Made by a program: the position numbers and the translations under genes
The notes under the pieces: generated by a model
What the model saw: only the letters and a program-made list of their open reading frames with translations
The model's database searches: none
What the model was told of the DNA's origin: nothing
Part shown: positions 1-8,849 of the stretch, one piece after another
How positions within the stretch are numbered: the stretch's first letter is position 1
Layout: the number at the start of each line of letters is the position of its first letter
From: Myxococcales bacterium
Lineage (GTDB): Bacteria; Myxococcota; Bradymonadia; UBA7976; UBA1532
DNA length: 47,619 nucleotides
NCBI GenBank assembly: GCA_020633515.1
Contig: JACKDM010000036.1
Location: 1-47,619 of the forward strand
Direction of reading: 5' to 3'

Positions 1-10
1 GGTCATGGCT

Positions 11-706
11 TCACGCGGCGCCTTCGCCGAGCCAGCGGCGGAAGCGGATGAGCGCGCGCTGCACCTTGCTGCGCGAGTGGCCGGTCTGGCGGGCGATGTC
101 GGCGTCGGCTTCGCCGGCGAACTTGAGCGGGAGCACGACGGCGAGGACGTCGTCGTCGGCGAAGCGGCGGGTGATCTGGGCGATGAGGACGCGGGCGAGC
201 GCGGGGTCGACGGCGGGCGGGGCGGGTTCGTCGGCGTCGTCGAGGGGGCGCAGGTGGCGGGTGTGGCGGCGCTCGGTGGATTTGTGGAGGTCGTTGGCGC
301 GCCAGTTGACCTTGGTGCGGAGGAGCGCGAGCAGGTTGAGCGGGATGGCGGGGCCGTGGGCGGCGGCTTTGTGGCGGGCGGCGTCGGCGAAGCGGGTGAG
401 GGCGTCGGCGAGGCGGGGGGCGTCGGCGATGATGTCGTGGAGGGCGTCGCGGCGGCGGGTGATCTCGGGGCGCTCGTGGCGGCGGGCGGGGCCGAGGCCG
501 AGGCGGTCTTGCAGCCAGCGGAGCAGCTCGGTCTGGGCGGTGGCGGCGGTGGGCCCGGTGAGCGCGGCGGCGAGGGCTTCGGTCTCGCTGGCCCAGCGGT
601 CGACGCGGTCGGGGGCGTCTTCGGCTTCGAGGCGCGCGATGCGGTCGAGGCGGGCGGTCGCCGCGACGATGGCGACGACGGCGCAGATGAGGGCGAGCGT
701 CGTCAA
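11..706 (-). CDS. ECF sigma-like protein with N-terminal membrane helix
   Basis: 231 residues. Residues 2-20 (TLALICAVVAIVAATARL) form a hydrophobic helix. The C-terminal ~60 residues look like sigma-70 region 4: a linker, then a helix-turn-helix (DADIARQTGHSRSKVQRAL) and a basic last helix. Upstream, a basic stretch around LLALLRTKVNWRANDLHKS resembles the end of ECF sigma region 2. The start is TTG at 706, seven bases after GAGGAG; I see no other ATG, GTG or TTG in roughly the first 100 codons, so the hydrophobic helix belongs to the protein. It lies 44 bases downstream of the sigma-54 activator gene and is probably cotranscribed with it. Inference: a membrane-tethered regulator or sigma factor. 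It could instead be a DNA-binding protein that only resembles region 4. The anchored form is unusual for the family. Confidence 0.6.
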   Translation of the reverse strand: MTTLALICAVVAIVAATARLDRIARLEAEDAPDRVDRWASETEALAAALTGPTAATAQTELLRWLQDRLGLGPARRHERPEITRRRDALHDIIADAPRLADALTRFADAARHKAAAHGPAIPLNLLALLRTKVNWRANDLHKSTERRHTRHLRPLDDADEPAPPAVDPALARVLIAQITRRFADDDVLAVVLPLKFAGEADADIARQTGHSRSKVQRALIRFRRWLGEGAA

Positions 707-750
707 GGGGGGTCTCCTCGCGGGTAGGGTGTCGCTCGGCCCGGTGGCTG

Positions 751-2271
751 TCAATGGGCTGCCATCGCCGCGGCGGTCGGGGCGCGGGTGAGCGCGCCGT
801 CGGAGGTGAGCCAGCCTTCGCGGGCGAGGCGGGCGATGCGCTTGCGGAAGGTCTGGTCGCGGTCGCCGACGGCGCGGGCGGCGGCGGCGATGGAGGCGTG
901 GCGGGCGATGGCGCCGGCGACGAGGCGGGCTTCGTGGGCGGCGAGGCGGGTGGCGAGGTCGCGGGCCTCGTCGTCGCCGGGGGCGGGCGCGGGGAGGGGC
1001 GCGGGGGCGAGGTGGGCGGCGGTGAGGTGCTCGTCGTCGGGGTCGACGCCGATGGCGATCGCTTCGCGGACGAGGCGGGTGAGCTCGCGGGCGTTGCCGC
1101 AGAGGGGGCGGGTGGTGAGGCTGAGGGCGGCGCAGGGGGCGAGGCCGTCGATGGCGAGGCCGCGGCGGCGGGCTTCGGCGCGCAGGGCGCGGCGGGCGAG
1201 CGCGAGCACGTCGGCGGGGCGGTCGCAGAGCGGAGGGACGCGCACAATGGTGCCGAGGCGGTGGAGCAGGTCGCGGCGCAGGCGGCGCTCGTCGTCGAGG
1301 TCGCGGTGGGTGGCGGCGGTGACGCAGAGCTCGATGGCGCGCTCGGGTCCGGTCTCGCCGACGCGGCGGGTCCAGCCGTCGAGGGCGCGCAGCAGCTTGG
1401 CCTGCACCGCGAGGGGGAGCTCGCCGAGCTCGTCGAGGAAGAGCACGCCGTCGGTCGCCGACTCGAGGTAGCCGGCGGCCTCGCCGTGGGCGCCGGTGAA
1501 GGCGCCGCGGACGTGGCCGAAGAGGTGGGCCTCGGCGAGCTCGGGGGGGAGCGCGGCGCAGTTGACGGCGATGAGCGGGCCGCCGCGGCGGGCGCCGGCG
1601 TGGTGGTGGATCCGGGCGAGGACCTCCTTGCCGACGCCGGTGGGGCCGTGCAGCGTGACCGGGAGGCCGGCGCGGGCGAGGCGGATGACGCGGGCGAGGA
1701 CCGCGCGGAAGCTGGGGTCTTCGGCGACGAGGTCGCCGGGGAGGTCGCCGCGGAGGCGGAGGCCGTGCAGCAGGCGCTCGTCGTCGCGCGCGCGGCGGCG
1801 CTCGTCGGGGTCGCGGGCGCGGCTCTGCTCGATGCAGGGCGCGCTGAGGCGGGCGATGACGACGGCGAGGGCGCGCTCGCCCTCGTCGAAGCCGGCGCCA
1901 GCGGCGGGCTGGAGCACGAGGCGGGCGGGGCCGGCGGCGACGACGAGCGCGGGGCCGAACGGGGTCGCGACGAGGGCGTCGGGCGGGGAGGGGTCGGGGA
2001 CGGGGGCGCCGCGCGGCCAGGTGAGCGGCCGGCCGGCGGCGTCGACGAGGAGCGCGGGGTCCGGGGCGCTCGGGTCGACGAAGCCGCCGACAGCGGCGGC
2101 GACCGCGTCGAGCGCGTGGGGGCCGAGGAAGGCGTCGGGCGCGGCGTGGCCGGCGGCGCCGTCGAGGTGCTCGATGAAGGCGCGGGCGCGGGCGAGGCGG
2201 GCGGGGTAGGCGCCGAGGACTCGCCGTGCGGTCGCGAGCGCCTGCGGGCCGGTCTCGGGAGGTCGCGTCAT
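751..2271 (-). CDS. sigma-54-dependent transcriptional activator
   Basis: 506 residues. The central AAA+ domain (about residues 180-390) carries Walker A GPTGVGKE (209-216), the sigma-54 contact loop GAFTGA (256-261) and Walker B VLFLDE (276-281). The C-terminus has a Fis-like helix-turn-helix (ASIAAAARAVGDRDQTFRKR). The N-terminal ~175 residues are Ala-rich and match no receiver, FHA, PAS or GAF signature that I recognise, so the input signal is unknown. In this family, ATP hydrolysis remodels the RpoN-RNA polymerase closed complex. The start is ATG at 2271, three bases after GAGGAG. The ECF-like gene follows after 44 bases, suggesting a two-step cascade in which one regulator controls another (inference). 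Confidence 0.9.
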   Translation of the reverse strand: MTRPPETGPQALATARRVLGAYPARLARARAFIEHLDGAAGHAAPDAFLGPHALDAVAAAVGGFVDPSAPDPALLVDAAGRPLTWPRGAPVPDPSPPDALVATPFGPALVVAAGPARLVLQPAAGAGFDEGERALAVVIARLSAPCIEQSRARDPDERRRARDDERLLHGLRLRGDLPGDLVAEDPSFRAVLARVIRLARAGLPVTLHGPTGVGKEVLARIHHHAGARRGGPLIAVNCAALPPELAEAHLFGHVRGAFTGAHGEAAGYLESATDGVLFLDELGELPLAVQAKLLRALDGWTRRVGETGPERAIELCVTAATHRDLDDERRLRRDLLHRLGTIVRVPPLCDRPADVLALARRALRAEARRRGLAIDGLAPCAALSLTTRPLCGNARELTRLVREAIAIGVDPDDEHLTAAHLAPAPLPAPAPGDDEARDLATRLAAHEARLVAGAIARHASIAAAARAVGDRDQTFRKRIARLAREGWLTSDGALTRAPTAAAMAAH

Positions 2272-2344
2272 GGGCTCCTCGGAGGTCGTGTTCGAGGGCC
2301 ATAGGGCGCGAGCGGCGCCGGATGCTCGCCGCGATCGGCGTGAT

Positions 2345-3388
2345 TCAGCGCGGCTCGATGAGGGCGGGGGTGCACTCGGGCGGCGCGGTGACCGGGTTGC
2401 ACCGGCTCGGCGTGCCGTCGGGCAGCTCGAGCGCGTCGGCGTCGTCGAGGCTGATGATGTGCGCGGCGCTGCCGAGGGCGCGCGCGCGGTTCGCCGCGTC
2501 GTCGCCGCGGGTGCGCAGGATGGCGCCCTCGCCGGCCAGCGCGGCGAAGCGCTCGGGGTCGACGACGTCGTTGTTGAAGAAGACGGCGTCGGGCGCGCCG
2601 GCGTCGCTCATCGGGTGGCGCACGAAGAGGAGCGGATCGGGCTGCGCGGCGAGGTAGCGGTCGCGGGGGAGGCCGTCGTCGAAGAGGAAGAACAGCGCCT
2701 TGCCGCGGCTGGCGTGCACGGAGGGCCAGCCGTCGACGGCGATGGCGGTGCGCAGGTCGGGGTGGGCGCCCCGCACGTCGCCCGGGCTGATGATGCGCTC
2801 GCGGGGCCAGACGTCGAGGATCGCGCGGTCGAGCGCGTCGGGCTGGAAGGCGAAGGCGGTCTTGGGCTCGATGAAGACGAAGAGGGCGTGGTGGCTCGGG
2901 TGCGTGGCCGACCAGCCTTCGACCTCGGCGAGGCAGTCGCGCAGCGTCGGGCAGGTGCTCTCTTCGTCGATCCCGGGGACGTGGTAGACGGCGAAGACGC
3001 CGCCGCCGGCCTCGTGCACGTCGAGCTCGATCTGGCGCACGCCCTGGGGGCCGAGCTGCACGGCGAGCGGGGGCTGGTCGAAGGCGAACTCGGGGAGCAG
3101 CGGCTCGGCGGGGGCGCGGTGGTAGCTGTTGTGCGTGCCGCGCATCTGGAGGTGGTCGAGCCGCAGCCACGGCGCCGGATCGGGCGCTGCGTCGGGCGGG
3201 TCGGCGTCGGCGGGCTCGGGGCGGGCGTCGGAGGATGAGATGGGCGGTAGAGGGTCGGGCGGCGCCCTGTCGGGTGGCCCCTGTACGTCGGAGTAGCTCC
3301 CGTCACAGCCGGCGAGCCCGACCAGCGCGAGGGCCACCATCGCGAGCGGCATGGGACCGCACCCCCGGCGGCATGGCGTCATCCTCAT
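2345..3388 (-). CDS. PI-PLC-like (Ca2+-dependent type) lipoprotein
   Basis: 347 residues. A lipoprotein signal ends LALVGLAGC with the acylated Cys at residue 28, followed by a Pro/Asp/Ala linker to about residue 72. The rest resembles the Ca2+-dependent phosphoinositide phospholipase C family: GTHNSYH (His86), an ELDV motif (Glu121, Asp123) and YHVPG (His136) match the expected general-acid/base and metal positions on a TIM barrel. The ATG at 3388 overlaps the stop of the upstream gene as ATGA, which decides the start and implies translational coupling. It is the third gene of an operon after a caspase-like protein and an FGE-fold lipoprotein. Known of the family: cleavage of phosphoinositides or related phosphodiesters. 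The substrate here is unknown; a role on the outer envelope or on foreign membranes is inference. Confidence 0.75.
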   Translation of the reverse strand: MRMTPCRRGCGPMPLAMVALALVGLAGCDGSYSDVQGPPDRAPPDPLPPISSSDARPEPADADPPDAAPDPAPWLRLDHLQMRGTHNSYHRAPAEPLLPEFAFDQPPLAVQLGPQGVRQIELDVHEAGGGVFAVYHVPGIDEESTCPTLRDCLAEVEGWSATHPSHHALFVFIEPKTAFAFQPDALDRAILDVWPRERIISPGDVRGAHPDLRTAIAVDGWPSVHASRGKALFFLFDDGLPRDRYLAAQPDPLLFVRHPMSDAGAPDAVFFNNDVVDPERFAALAGEGAILRTRGDDAANRARALGSAAHIISLDDADALELPDGTPSRCNPVTAPPECTPALIEPR

Positions 3389-5388
3389 GGCGCGGGGCGG
3401 AAGAGCATCTGCATCGTGACCGGCCAGCCGGGGCACTCCCGATCGCAGTCGTCGACCTCGGTGGCGCACAGAGCGGGGAAGTTGTCACACATCAGCACGT
3501 TGATGGCCTCACCGTTGAAGATGAGCGGTGACAGGGGCGAGATCACCGCCGACGCCGTGTAGTAGACGTCACCGGCCTGGGCGCTGCCGGCGAGCCCGCA
3601 GCCGGCGTCGGCGAGATCGCCGGGTCGCAGCGCCGCGACGTCGAGGACGAGCGCGAATTGATCGTCGGCCTCCCAGTACAGCGAGAGGGTGTCATCGGTC
3701 TCGGATGGCATCGGGATGGCGCAGGCGCCGAGCGCGCAGCCCACCTCGACCTCCGCGCTCACGACCCGCGCGCCGTCGAGCCAGAAGATGCCCTCACCGT
3801 CGACGAGCGCCGGTCCGAGAGTCAATCGGGGCGTGTCATCCGGCGTCTCGAGGGCGAGCGCCAGCACCACCGGCGGGGTCGCCAGATCGCCGCCGATGGT
3901 GGCGTTGACGGCGAGGCCCCGCGTGCCCGCGTCGACGAACTCGGGCAGGCACAGCCCGGTGAGCCGGGCATGGGGGGCGGCGATCGGCTCGCCGCGGGGC
4001 GGCGCTGGCGCGCAGCTCGCCCACTCGCTGGCCGGCCGCTGGGAGTCATAAGGCACATGGGCGAGGCGGGTGGCGTGCTCGTCGTCGGGCATGAAGGTGC
4101 GCACGCAGCGCACGCCGTTGCCGGGGACGCGCGCCCGCGTGGCGTGGTGTGATCGGTTGTGGACGCGCGATGAGGCGATGGGATCGCGGTAGCTGCCGCC
4201 GCGGAGCACGCGCCCCTCGTCGATGGCGGCTGCCTCGACGACCGGGTCGCGGCGCGGCGAGAGCGCCGTGGCGGAGCGCGGGTCGAAGCAGTCGATGCCG
4301 AGCAGGTCGCAGTGGTGATCGAAGGCGTCGAAGGTCCACTCGAAGACATTGCCGCCGACGTGCTGGATCGAGGCCGCCCGCCCGATGATGCGATGCTCGC
4401 GGGGCTCGGGGATGAGGATGGTGCGCCAGTTCCCTGCGATCACCCAGCCACCGTTCTGGTCGACCGGCAGGGTGCCGGGTGACTCGGCGCTCAGGCACTC
4501 TTCGGCGGCGACGCCGAAGCGCCGGCAGTCGTCGGGGCCGGTGGTGCGCGCCGCGATCGACCCGATCTGCGGCAGCGGCGCCGGCTGCTGGTCGTAGGGC
4601 ATCGCGGTCCACGGATAGAGGACGCTCTCGGGCACGCCCTCGGGCACGCCGCGGACGAGCGCCATGCGGCTCCACTCCGCCTCGGTCGGGAGGCGCTTGC
4701 CGGCCCAATGGCAGTACTCATAGGCATCACACCATGTGATCTGCTCGATGGGATGGTCGAGGCGTCCGTCGAGGTCGCAGTTGACGTCGCGTGGCTCGGC
4801 GTCGCAGCGACGGCTTTCGCGCAGGAAGCGCAGATACTGCCCGCGGCTCGCCTCGTGGCGGTCGACGAGGAAGTCATGGCTCAACTGCACGCCATGCACC
4901 GGCCAGGTGTCGTTCTTGCCGTTGTTGGGCGCGGTGGGCTCACCGACCCGGAAGCCGACGGGCGGGCAGGCGGCCGACGGGGGCTGGCCGTTGCAGCCGG
5001 GGGCGGCGGCGTTGGCGATCAGCACCTCGCAGTGGGGGCCGTCGTCGCGCACGCCGTTGCCGTCGTCGTCGACGCCATCGAGGCAGGCGTCGGCGGGCTC
5101 GAAGGTCTGGGTCCCCGGGTCGACGCCGACGCACTCCCCGTCGACGCAGGCGACGTCGCGTTCGCCCGGTTCGAGGATGCAGCCATGGTAGAGGAACCCG
5201 CAGTGAGGCCGTGTCATCAGCGGCGGGTCCTCGTCGGTCCGCCGGTCACAGTCGTTGTCGACGCCGTCGCCGAAGACATCGATGGCTTCGGGGCGGCGCC
5301 CGTCGGGGCAGTCGGCGTGGGTCTTGAAGCCATCGCAGGCGAAGAACGCGAGGCCGAGGGCGCCGATGAGCAGGATCCGTCGTGTCAT
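3385..5388 (-). CDS. FGE/SUMF1-fold lipoprotein with putative metal-binding repeats, catalytic Cys absent
   Basis: 667 residues. Lipoprotein signal with Cys18 (GLAFFAC). Residues 26-56 hold a putative metal-binding motif (DGVDNDCDRRTDED) and a second acidic repeat follows at 101-117. Residues ~150-435 are a formylglycine-generating-enzyme/C-type-lectin-like fold: KRLPTEAEWSRMA, QHVGGNVFEWT, RVLRGGSY (393-400) and GVRCVR. In true FGE the active-site cysteines follow GGSY; here the equivalent positions are Asp402 and Ser407, so oxidase activity is not expected and a binding or structural role is more likely. The C-terminal ~230 residues are not recognised. The ATG at 5388 overlaps the caspase gene stop (ATGA), and its own stop overlaps the next start in the same way. 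Exported to the periplasmic or outer face (inference from the lipobox). Confidence 0.8.
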   Translation of the reverse strand: MTRRILLIGALGLAFFACDGFKTHADCPDGRRPEAIDVFGDGVDNDCDRRTDEDPPLMTRPHCGFLYHGCILEPGERDVACVDGECVGVDPGTQTFEPADACLDGVDDDGNGVRDDGPHCEVLIANAAAPGCNGQPPSAACPPVGFRVGEPTAPNNGKNDTWPVHGVQLSHDFLVDRHEASRGQYLRFLRESRRCDAEPRDVNCDLDGRLDHPIEQITWCDAYEYCHWAGKRLPTEAEWSRMALVRGVPEGVPESVLYPWTAMPYDQQPAPLPQIGSIAARTTGPDDCRRFGVAAEECLSAESPGTLPVDQNGGWVIAGNWRTILIPEPREHRIIGRAASIQHVGGNVFEWTFDAFDHHCDLLGIDCFDPRSATALSPRRDPVVEAAAIDEGRVLRGGSYRDPIASSRVHNRSHHATRARVPGNGVRCVRTFMPDDEHATRLAHVPYDSQRPASEWASCAPAPPRGEPIAAPHARLTGLCLPEFVDAGTRGLAVNATIGGDLATPPVVLALALETPDDTPRLTLGPALVDGEGIFWLDGARVVSAEVEVGCALGACAIPMPSETDDTLSLYWEADDQFALVLDVAALRPGDLADAGCGLAGSAQAGDVYYTASAVISPLSPLIFNGEAINVLMCDNFPALCATEVDDCDRECPGWPVTMQMLFRPAP

Positions 5389-7160
5389 TCGAGCACCGAC
5401 TCCCATTCGATCCCCGCTGCCATGCCGATGAGCGGGTAGACGGTGAGCTCGCCGTCGGTGGTGGGCACCGCCTGCACGCCGCCGCGCAGCTCGAGGCGGA
5501 GCGCGGCCGGCGCGCCGGCGGGGATCGGCAGGTGCATCATGAGCGCCCCGCTCGCTTCGAAGGCTGCCCCGACGTTGTGCGCGTTCTGACAGTCGCTCTG
5601 CACGATGCCACCCGCGCCGAGCGCCGGACCGAGCGCCACCTCGAAGCGGTCGTCGATGAGCGTGTGCCCGTAACCGAGCCGGCCGCGGATCAGATCGGCG
5701 GTATAACACTGTCGGGTGTTGCCGTAGCGGCCGCTCCACCGCGACCACGCTGCGTCGAGCACGAGGTGCGAGGCCCCTCGACCCGCCCGCAGCGACAGCG
5801 CGGCGCCGGGGGCGAAGGTCAGCCCGGGCGGTGTCGCGCCGGGGTAGGCATCCAGAGTGCCGAGGGTGGCGACGCCGAGGTAGCTGCGCGGCTGCCATCG
5901 GGGGGACGTCCGCGCGGGCGCCCTCACGGTGGCGTCGAGCTCGCCGAGCGGCCGGGGGAACAGCCCTTCGAAGCGCTCACCGCGGCGTCGCAATGCGTGG
6001 GTGAGCGGCTCGCGGAGCACGGCGAAGTCACCGTTGCCCGCGACGTAGCGCCACCACTCCGGCGGCGCGGCGGGTTTGGCGCGACCGATCGCGCGGAAGG
6101 CGCGGCCCCGCTCGAAGAAGGCCGCGATCGGGCGCCGCCCGCCATGGATGGTGACGAAGGGCGACCACTCGTCGGTGAGCACTTCGTAGCGCCCGGCGAC
6201 GTCGGGGGTGAAGCGCACCTGCGCGGCGGCGGCGAGCCCGCGGTAGTCGATGAACGGCGCGTCGGCGTCACCGCCCGGACCGACGACACCCGGCGCCCCC
6301 GCGCCGGCGCGACCGGCGAGGATCCAGGTCATCGCGAGCTCCATCTCGCGGTAGCTGACGACGCCGTCCTGGTCGAAGTCGGCCTGCCCGATGCCGGCCG
6401 ATCGGAGCGCGTGGCTGAAGAGACCGCCGAGCGCGGGGTCTTCATAGGTCGACTGGCTGCCATTGGTCGCGAGCAGCGCGCCGACGTGGGGGTGGCGGGC
6501 GACGAACTCGCCGACCATCGACGGCGCCGCGCCCGGGTGTCGCTTGTACGCGCGCCGTCGGCGCTCGACCGCGCGCGTCTCGAGCAGGAAGTAGCTCTGA
6601 CAGGCGTCGGCGATGAAGTGCACGGTGGCATGGCGGCCGAGCGGTGTCAGGATCTCATCGGTGATGAGCCGGGCGTCGAGCACGCCGTCGTCGCCCGGTT
6701 GCTGGCCGTCCTCACGGGCGAGGTAGAGGCGGGTGTGTACATAGCCGCGCGCGCGGTGCCGCTCGCCGTGCCCGGCATAGTAGACATAGACGCGCCGCGG
6801 CGCTGGGGCGGTGGCGAGCGCGGCGACGAGCTCGGCGACGCTCGCGCGGATCGCGCGCATCGTGGGCGGGTGGCGGTCGGCGGAGGGGCGGCGCGCCACC
6901 AGCGATGGCGTGAGCGGGAGGTGGAGGATGACTCGCCGGGGGTCGAGGACGCGGAAGAACGACTCCATGTTGAGGACATCGTCTTCGACGGCGTTGAGGC
7001 TTTGCAGGTCTCTGCCCGGGGGGGCGTCGGGGTAGCCGATGAGGAGGACGAAGACCGAGCCCGGCGCCGGCTCGGTCTCGCCTGCCCGGGCGGATCCGAC
7101 GCTCTGCGCGGCGAGCGCGGCTAACAGCAGGGGGGCCCATCGGATCGTCTGGATCATCAT
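5385..7160 (-). CDS. exported caspase-like (peptidase C14) protein with EF-hand and C-terminal beta-rich domain
   Basis: 591 residues. A signal peptide covers residues 1-26 (cleavage near ARAG). A caspase/metacaspase fold follows, with the dyad His131 in YVYYAGHGERH and Cys187 in VHFIADACQSY, the usual spacing and order. An EF-hand-like loop DFDQDGVVSYRE (261-272) lies just after the peptidase domain, suggesting Ca2+ control. The last ~200 residues are Gly/Arg/Tyr-rich alternating strands that resemble an outer-membrane or beta-sandwich domain. ATG occurs at 7160 and 7157 without a clear Shine-Dalgarno site; either could be used. It is the first gene of a coupled operon with the FGE-fold and PI-PLC-like lipoproteins, and is divergent from a Ser/Thr kinase gene across 135 bases. 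Metacaspases cut after Arg/Lys; no target is evident here. Confidence 0.85.
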   Translation of the reverse strand: MMIQTIRWAPLLLAALAAQSVGSARAGETEPAPGSVFVLLIGYPDAPPGRDLQSLNAVEDDVLNMESFFRVLDPRRVILHLPLTPSLVARRPSADRHPPTMRAIRASVAELVAALATAPAPRRVYVYYAGHGERHRARGYVHTRLYLAREDGQQPGDDGVLDARLITDEILTPLGRHATVHFIADACQSYFLLETRAVERRRRAYKRHPGAAPSMVGEFVARHPHVGALLATNGSQSTYEDPALGGLFSHALRSAGIGQADFDQDGVVSYREMELAMTWILAGRAGAGAPGVVGPGGDADAPFIDYRGLAAAAQVRFTPDVAGRYEVLTDEWSPFVTIHGGRRPIAAFFERGRAFRAIGRAKPAAPPEWWRYVAGNGDFAVLREPLTHALRRRGERFEGLFPRPLGELDATVRAPARTSPRWQPRSYLGVATLGTLDAYPGATPPGLTFAPGAALSLRAGRGASHLVLDAAWSRWSGRYGNTRQCYTADLIRGRLGYGHTLIDDRFEVALGPALGAGGIVQSDCQNAHNVGAAFEASGALMMHLPIPAGAPAALRLELRGGVQAVPTTDGELTVYPLIGMAAGIEWESVLE

Positions 7161-7295
7161 CGATGAGCTTGCGCCGGTGCGCGGACCGGGTCAACCCGTT
7201 CGTGATGGAGGTCGGCCTCTCATGATGGCCCGCGCGGATCGACAGTTGCGTCGTGCACCGGCGCGTATTCCGCGCTAAGGTACTGGGCGGAGGCG
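7161..7295. promoter_or_regulatory. divergent intergenic region between caspase and kinase operons
   Basis: 135 bases that must hold promoters for both directions. On the plus strand GCGCTAAGGT (7272-7281) gives a possible -10 (TAAGGT) just ahead of the kinase start; I see no good -35 at 16-18 bases. No clear minus-strand promoter was found. Shared control of the two operons is inference from the geometry. Confidence 0.3.
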
Positions 7296-8849
7296 ATGGT
7301 GATTCGTGAACCGGAGAGGCTGGTCGGTACGACCCTCGGCGGCAAGTACCGGCTCGATGAGTTACTCGGCGCGGGCGCATTCGGCGCGGTCTTTCGTGGC
7401 TGGCATCTGCGGCTCGACCTGCCGGTGGCCGTGAAGGTCGCGTTTCGCGTCGAGGGAGCCTTTGGGAAGCGCTTTCGTCGAGAGGCCCGGACCCTGATGC
7501 GGCTCCATCACCCGCACATCGTGCGGGTGTATGACTACGACCGCGAGCCAGATGGCCTGTCGTATCTGGTCCAGGAGTTCGTGGCCGGACGCACCCTCAA
7601 GGCCGTGCTGGCCGACGTCGGCCCGCTCCCGCCCGCGGTCGTGGTCGAGATCGGCTGCCAGACCCTCTCTGCCCTCGCGGTCGCCCACGCCGAAGGCATC
7701 GTGCACCGCGACGTCAAGCTCGAGAACCTGATGCTGGCCGGCGACCTGGTTCCGCCGTCCATCCGCCTCCTCGACTTCGGCGTCGCCAAGCTGCGCCAGG
7801 GAGACGCCGAGGTCTCAGAGCTGACCCAGACCGGGGGATCCCTCGGCACGCCGGCCTACATGGCACCCGAGCAGATTCGGGGCGAGCCGGTCCCGAGCTC
7901 CGATCTCTACGCGGTCGGGGTGACGCTCTACTATCTGTTGACCGGGCGCCGACCCTTTCCGCAGCGCGCGCCCGAGGTCTACCTCGCGCACATGACACAG
8001 CCGCCGCCGCCGCTCCCGCCGAGCGTGCCCGAGGAGGTCGCTCGGGTCGTCCATCGGGCGCTCGCGAAGACACCGGAGGAGCGGCATGCGTCTGCGCTGG
8101 AGATGATGGCGGCGCTGGGGGCGTCGCTGCCGACGCTGGCCGAGGCACCGTTCGAGCCCGTCCACGCCCGAACCGTCGAGACGCCGGCGATCGCCACCAC
8201 GCTGCGCGATGACCCACCACCCGCGTTCTCCCTCCACACGTCGCCGCCGGAGATCAGCCACACCTCGGCCGAGATGCGAGGGGTTGTCGCGCCCGGGGCG
8301 CCCACGCGGCGGGCCGGGCCGCGCAACGCGCGATGGGGCGCGCTGGCCGTCGTGTCATCGGCGCTGGTCATCTTGTTCGTGCTGGTGCGGTGGCTCGATG
8401 GCGGATCGGCGGGATTCGAGACGGTGCCGTCGCCGGCCGAGCCATCTACGATCGCAGCGGGTCCCATCATCGCCGAGGCTGAGGCGCCCACAGCCGATGG
8501 CATCACCGGGAGCGATGGTGGCGCCGACGGCGGGGGAGGGGACGCCACGGTCGAGGCCGAGGGGGACGCCACGGTCGCGCGTGTCGTCGACGCCGGTCCC
8601 ACGCGCGATGGCAGCCCGCCGATCGCGGCGCCGCCCACGCGCCGGCCGGCTCCCGCGCGCCGGCGGACGGAAGAGTCCCTCGACAGCCTCCTCGGTCGGG
8701 CCGACAAAGCGCTCGCGGCGTGTCGCTGCGCCGAGGCCGAGCGCCTGATCGATGCGGCTCGTCGGCGCGATCCCGCGCAGGCGCGCAAACGTGATCCCGA
8801 GCTCCGAAAGAAATGCAAGACGCGGATCCGAGGAGTGAGCTGTCCATGA
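7296..8849 (+). CDS. membrane-anchored Ser/Thr protein kinase
   Basis: 517 residues. Kinase domain at about 18-280: Gly loop GAGAFGAV (25-32), Lys47 in VAVKV, HRDVKLEN (HRD 137-139), LLDFGVAK (DFG 160-162) and GTPAYMAPEQ. One transmembrane helix at about 345-366 (LAVVSSALVILFVLVRWL). An Asp/Gly/Ala-rich extracytoplasmic linker leads to a short Cys-containing helical end (ADKALAACRCAEAERL). This is the usual Pkn architecture with a sensor outside and a kinase inside. GGAGG ends two bases before ATG 7296 and five before an in-frame GTG at 7299, so the GTG may be the true start. Its stop overlaps the next gene as ATGA. It probably reports on, or controls, the outer-membrane protein encoded next (inference). 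Confidence 0.93.
   Translation: MVIREPERLVGTTLGGKYRLDELLGAGAFGAVFRGWHLRLDLPVAVKVAFRVEGAFGKRFRREARTLMRLHHPHIVRVYDYDREPDGLSYLVQEFVAGRTLKAVLADVGPLPPAVVVEIGCQTLSALAVAHAEGIVHRDVKLENLMLAGDLVPPSIRLLDFGVAKLRQGDAEVSELTQTGGSLGTPAYMAPEQIRGEPVPSSDLYAVGVTLYYLLTGRRPFPQRAPEVYLAHMTQPPPPLPPSVPEEVARVVHRALAKTPEERHASALEMMAALGASLPTLAEAPFEPVHARTVETPAIATTLRDDPPPAFSLHTSPPEISHTSAEMRGVVAPGAPTRRAGPRNARWGALAVVSSALVILFVLVRWLDGGSAGFETVPSPAEPSTIAAGPIIAEAEAPTADGITGSDGGADGGGGDATVEAEGDATVARVVDAGPTRDGSPPIAAPPTRRPAPARRRTEESLDSLLGRADKALAACRCAEAERLIDAARRRDPAQARKRDPELRKKCKTRIRGVSCP

Noticed and set aside
5385..7160. Caspase gene as an intracellular abortive-infection effector
   Set aside because: The clear signal peptide and lipoprotein partners place it outside the cytoplasm.
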